Both the position numbers and the translations under genes were made by a program. This document shows, one piece after another, positions 5,032-7,110 of a stretch of 7,110 nt of DNA (the first letter of the stretch is position 1; each line of letters starts with the position of its first letter). Below the pieces are notes generated by a model. The model was not told the DNA's origin, ran no database searches, and saw only the letters and a list, made by a program, of their open reading frames with translations. Source of the stretch: Chloroflexota bacterium (lineage in GTDB: Bacteria > Chloroflexota > Limnocylindria > Limnocylindrales > CSP1-4); NCBI GenBank assembly GCA_013695505.1, contig JACDAH010000030.1:1-7110 (forward strand), in the 5' to 3' direction.

Positions 5032-5966
5032 CGACGACATCGACGGCCGCGGACCCCGTCATCCGCGTCTCCGGCCTGCACAAGCACTACGGCGAGACGC
5101 GCGCCGTCGACGGGGTCAGCTTCGAGGTCCCCGCGGGAACCGTGTTCGGATTGCTCGGGCCTAACGGCGCGGGCAAGACGACGACCGTCGAAGTGCTCGA
5201 GGGCCTGCGCACGCCTGACGCGGGCGAGGTCCGGGTCCTCGGGATCGACACAGTCCACCACCCCGACGATCTGAAGGCCCGGATCGGCGTGTCGCTCCAG
5301 ACTGCGGCGCTCTACCCGAGGCTGACGGTCGTGGAGGTCCTCGACCTGTTCCGGAGCTTCTATCCCCGGAGCCGCCCGAGCGACGAGCTCGTCGAGCTGA
5401 TGGATCTCGGCGAGAAGCGGGCAACCCGGACCCAGGACCTGTCGGGCGGCCAGCGCCAGCGGCTGTCGGTCGCACTCGCCCTCGTCAACGACCCGGAGCT
5501 GGTGTTCCTCGACGAGCCGACGACCGGCATGGACCCGGCCGCCCGCCGGGCCCTTTGGGCGGTGGTGCTCGGCCTCAAGGCCGAGGGCCGAACGGTCCTC
5601 CTCACGACTCACTACATGGAAGAGGCGGAGGTGCTCTGCGACCGCCTCGCGATCATGGACCACGGCCACATCCTCGAGGAGGGGACGGTCAAGGAGCTGA
5701 TCAGCCGACGGTTCCAGGAGCGAGCCGTCCGGTTCGACCGGATCGAGGCGCTCGGGGACGAACAGCTCACGGCGATGCCGGGCGTGTCATCGGTCAAGCA
5801 CGAGAACGGCGAGGTGCTCGTCTACACGCGCGATGTTGCGGCGACGATCGGCGCCGTGCTCGCCGCGGCCGAGGGCCTCGGCGTCGAGCCGGAAAACCTG
5901 GGCGTCCGCCGGGCAACCCTCGAGGACGTCTTCCTCGATCTGACCGGCCGGGCGCTGCGGGATTAG
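5028..5966 (+). CDS. ABC exporter ATP-binding protein (drug/antibiotic resistance type)
   Basis: The cytoplasmic ATPase that powers the permease encoded just downstream. The 312-residue protein has a complete nucleotide-binding domain: Walker A GPNGAGKTTT (44-53), Q-loop Gln at 91 in VSLQTAALYP, signature LSGGQRQR (138-145), Walker B LVFLDEPTTGMD (158-169) with catalytic E163, and H-loop H195 in TTHYMEE. The tail after about residue 230 is the C-terminal domain typical of CcmA/DrrA-like exporters, ending with ATLEDVFLDLTGRALRD. The frame opens at 5007, but the GTG at 5028 is preferred. It overlaps the upstream stop as GTGA, and the protein then begins with a short tail before DPVIRVSGLHKHYG. 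The gap to the permease is 11 nt, so they form an operon. The export substrate (drug, lipid or ion) cannot be told from sequence. Confidence 0.92.
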   Translation: MTTTSTAADPVIRVSGLHKHYGETRAVDGVSFEVPAGTVFGLLGPNGAGKTTTVEVLEGLRTPDAGEVRVLGIDTVHHPDDLKARIGVSLQTAALYPRLTVVEVLDLFRSFYPRSRPSDELVELMDLGEKRATRTQDLSGGQRQRLSVALALVNDPELVFLDEPTTGMDPAARRALWAVVLGLKAEGRTVLLTTHYMEEAEVLCDRLAIMDHGHILEEGTVKELISRRFQERAVRFDRIEALGDEQLTAMPGVSSVKHENGEVLVYTRDVAATIGAVLAAAEGLGVEPENLGVRRATLEDVFLDLTGRALRD

Positions 5967-5970
5967 GGGA
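5965..5970 (+). promoter_or_regulatory. Shine-Dalgarno site of the permease
   Basis: AGGGGA ends 7 nt before the ATG at 5978 and overlaps the TAG stop of the ATPase gene. It supports the permease start and coupled translation of the pair. Confidence 0.55.
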
Positions 5971-5977
5971 CTGATCG

Positions 5978-6394
5978 ATGGACGCGCTCCTGCGGCTGAC
6001 GTTGGCCAACATCAAGAGCTTCACACGGGACCGCTCGGCACTCTTCTGGACGCTCGCGTTTCCGTTGATCTTTGTCGTCCCCTTCGGGTCGATCTTCTCG
6101 GGCCGCAACAACCAGCGCACGATCGGCTTCGCCGACGTCGACGGGACGCCGGCCTCGGCCCAGCTGAAGACCGCGTTCGGGGCAGTTGATGGGGTCCATC
6201 TGGTCGACGGCAGCGAGGCCGACCTCGTCGCCCGAATGAAGAAGGGCGAGGTCACGGCCGTCATCATCGTGCCGAAGGGCTACGGCGACACCGTCGCGGC
6301 CAAGGCGGGGCCGGCCAGCGTCACGGTGTACACCGACCCCAGCCAGGGCTCGGCCGACGGCGCGACCCGCCAGCTCGTCGGGTTCGTGCTGTAG
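5978..6394 (+). CDS. ABC-2 type permease, N-terminal part up to an in-frame amber codon
   Basis: The first 138 codons of the membrane partner of the upstream ATPase. They start in the cytoplasm (MDALLRLTLANIKSFTRDRS), cross the membrane once (about residues 21-40, ALFWTLAFPLIFVVPFGSIF), and then form most of the large extracytoplasmic domain usual for ABC2_membrane_3-type permeases (GFADVDGTPASAQLK to DGATRQLVGFVL). The frame is then stopped by TAG at 6392-6394. The same frame resumes at once with matching family sequence, so this is one gene interrupted by a stop, not a natural short protein. Alone, this fragment lacks five of the six expected membrane segments and should not work as a transporter. 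Confidence 0.8.
   Translation: MDALLRLTLANIKSFTRDRSALFWTLAFPLIFVVPFGSIFSGRNNQRTIGFADVDGTPASAQLKTAFGAVDGVHLVDGSEADLVARMKKGEVTAVIIVPKGYGDTVAAKAGPASVTVYTDPSQGSADGATRQLVGFVL
6392..6394 (+). other. In-frame TAG interrupting the permease
   Basis: The codon reads FVL-TAG-GVNQ. A Gln codon CAG at this position would restore an uninterrupted 360-residue permease with a single C-to-T change. Both sides keep the same frame and the same GC-rich codon use, so no insertion or deletion is involved. Confidence 0.9.
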
Positions 6395-6430
6395 GGCGTC
6401 AACCAGGCCGCAACCGGACAGCCGCCCGCG

Positions 6431-7060
6431 GTGGCGCCGGGATTCCAGTCAGTCCAGACCGCCGACCTGTCGTTCATCTCGTACCTGGTGCCGTCGATCC
6501 TCGGCATGTCGCTCATGCAGCTCGGGGTGTTCGCGGCCATCCCGCTCGTCGCGGATCGCCAGAAGCTGATTCTCAAGCGGCTTCAGGCAACGCCGCTCCG
6601 GCGCTGGCAGCTCGTCGGGAGCAACGTCCTGATGCGGCTCCTGATCGCGATCGTCCAGACCGTGATCATCGTCGGCGTCGGGTCGGCGTTCTACAAGGTC
6701 GAGATCGCCGGGTCGTGGCTCCTGATCGCGGCGCTGATCCTGCTCGGATCGCTGGCGTTCATCGCCCTCGGCTACGTGATCGCCTCATTCGCCACGACCG
6801 AGGACGCCGCCAACGGGATGACGAGCGCGGTCCAATTTCCCTTGATGTTCCTGTCCGGGACGTTCTTTCCGATCGACGCGATGCCGGATGCGCTCAAGAC
6901 CGTCGCTCGGGCCCTGCCCCTGACGTATCTCGGGGACGGGCTGCGCCAGGTCATGGTGGACGGGACGCCGTTCGCGCCGCTCTGGGTCTGCTTCGCGTTC
7001 CTCGCCATCTGGCTAATCGTGTGCTTCGGGATCGCGGCGCGCTTCTTCAAGTGGCAGTAG
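6431..7060 (+). CDS. ABC-2 type permease, C-terminal part after the amber codon
   Basis: In-frame continuation of the permease, shown from the first GTG after the stop; coding sequence actually resumes at 6395 (GVNQAATGQPP). In full-length numbering it holds about five membrane segments (roughly 167-190, 217-238, 246-268, 283-298 and 334-353). It also has the conserved cytoplasmic loop LVADRQKLILKRLQATPLRRWQL (190-212) and the signature FPLMFLSGTFFPIDAMP (287-303), followed by LPLTYLGDGLR (313-323). These are hallmarks of ABC-2 drug/polysaccharide exporter permeases. The end at TAG 7058-7060 gives a full length of 360 residues, normal for the family. The GTG at 6431 has no good ribosome binding site, so separate translation is doubtful. 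Either the gene is a recent pseudogene, the base is a sequencing or assembly error, or the stop is read through. Confidence 0.8.
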   Translation: MAPGFQSVQTADLSFISYLVPSILGMSLMQLGVFAAIPLVADRQKLILKRLQATPLRRWQLVGSNVLMRLLIAIVQTVIIVGVGSAFYKVEIAGSWLLIAALILLGSLAFIALGYVIASFATTEDAANGMTSAVQFPLMFLSGTFFPIDAMPDALKTVARALPLTYLGDGLRQVMVDGTPFAPLWVCFAFLAIWLIVCFGIAARFFKWQ

Positions 7061-7076
7061 GCGCACCGGCCGCGCC
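7060..7076. terminator. Short GC hairpin just after the permease stop
   Basis: GGCGC (7060-7064) pairs with GCGCC (7072-7076) around a 7-nt loop, starting at the last base of the stop codon. There is no T-tract. It could help terminate transcription, particularly if the next gene converges, but hairpins of this size arise readily in such GC-rich DNA. Confidence 0.22.
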
Positions 7077-7083
7077 CCGGACG

Positions 7084-7110
7084 TCACTCCACGAGCGCGT
7101 CCTCGTTGGC
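7084..7110 (-). CDS. Possible 3' end of a convergent gene, cut by the window edge
   Basis: Read from the right edge on the minus strand, the sequence gives ANEDALVE followed by TGA (complement of 7084-7086). The codons are GC-ending, as in real genes here, and the position suits a gene converging on the exporter operon. Eight codons are too few for a firm call and nothing can be said about function. Confidence 0.3.
   Translation of the reverse strand, partial: ANEDALVE

Noticed and set aside
4246..5040. Minus-strand open frame opposite the DUF4032 C-terminal part
   Set aside because: It lies opposite recognisable family sequence and lacks any domain of its own.
5978..7060. TAG reassigned to an amino acid in this organism
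   Set aside because: Two genes in the same operon end in TAG at sensible family end points (5964-5966 and 7058-7060). One internal TAG is better explained by mutation or error.

Overview
This window looks like ordinary chromosomal DNA from a very GC-rich bacterium. Third codon positions are almost all G or C, which makes the real reading frames easy to choose. The DUF4032 kinase-like protein, the GNAT proteins and the apparently leaderless starts would suit a high-GC Chloroflexota lineage (Limnocylindria-like) or an actinobacterium. That placement is inference; there is no rRNA or other decisive marker here.

Layout, left to right. A class I SAM-dependent methyltransferase with an N-terminal winged-helix-like region (105-1118, +) converges on a secreted cupredoxin lipoprotein (1153-1629, -). 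After a divergent promoter region of about 150 bp comes a + strand run: a tandem GNAT acetyltransferase (1779-2726), an unrecognised 149-residue protein (2760-3209), a small single-domain GNAT (3206-3646), a DUF4032 kinase-like protein split into two overlapping reading frames (3746-4444 and 4441-5031), an ABC exporter ATPase (5028-5966) and its ABC-2 type permease (5978-7060). The permease is interrupted by one in-frame amber codon at 6392-6394. The last 27 bases may be the 3' end of a convergent minus-strand gene.

How the genes relate. The ATPase and permease form one export pair of the drug/antibiotic-resistance (DrrAB-like) type. The upstream genes from 2760 onward are packed with ATGA and GTGA overlaps, suggesting translational coupling, but their functions are not obviously one pathway. 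The cupredoxin is probably a copper electron carrier anchored outside the membrane.

Most notable points: (1) two neighbouring genes are broken by small lesions, a frame change with probable loss of a middle segment in DUF4032 and a CAG-to-TAG-type stop in the permease; (2) three starts, and more weakly a fourth, have a -10-like hexamer ending exactly 7 nt before the start codon, the geometry of leaderless transcripts, while the cupredoxin and permease carry Shine-Dalgarno sequences instead; (3) several short tandem repeats (30, 16 and 9 bp units) sit in linkers and at gene edges. I found no convincing undescribed multi-gene system, mobile element, CRISPR array or RNA gene. No gene-free stretch exceeds about 150 bases.
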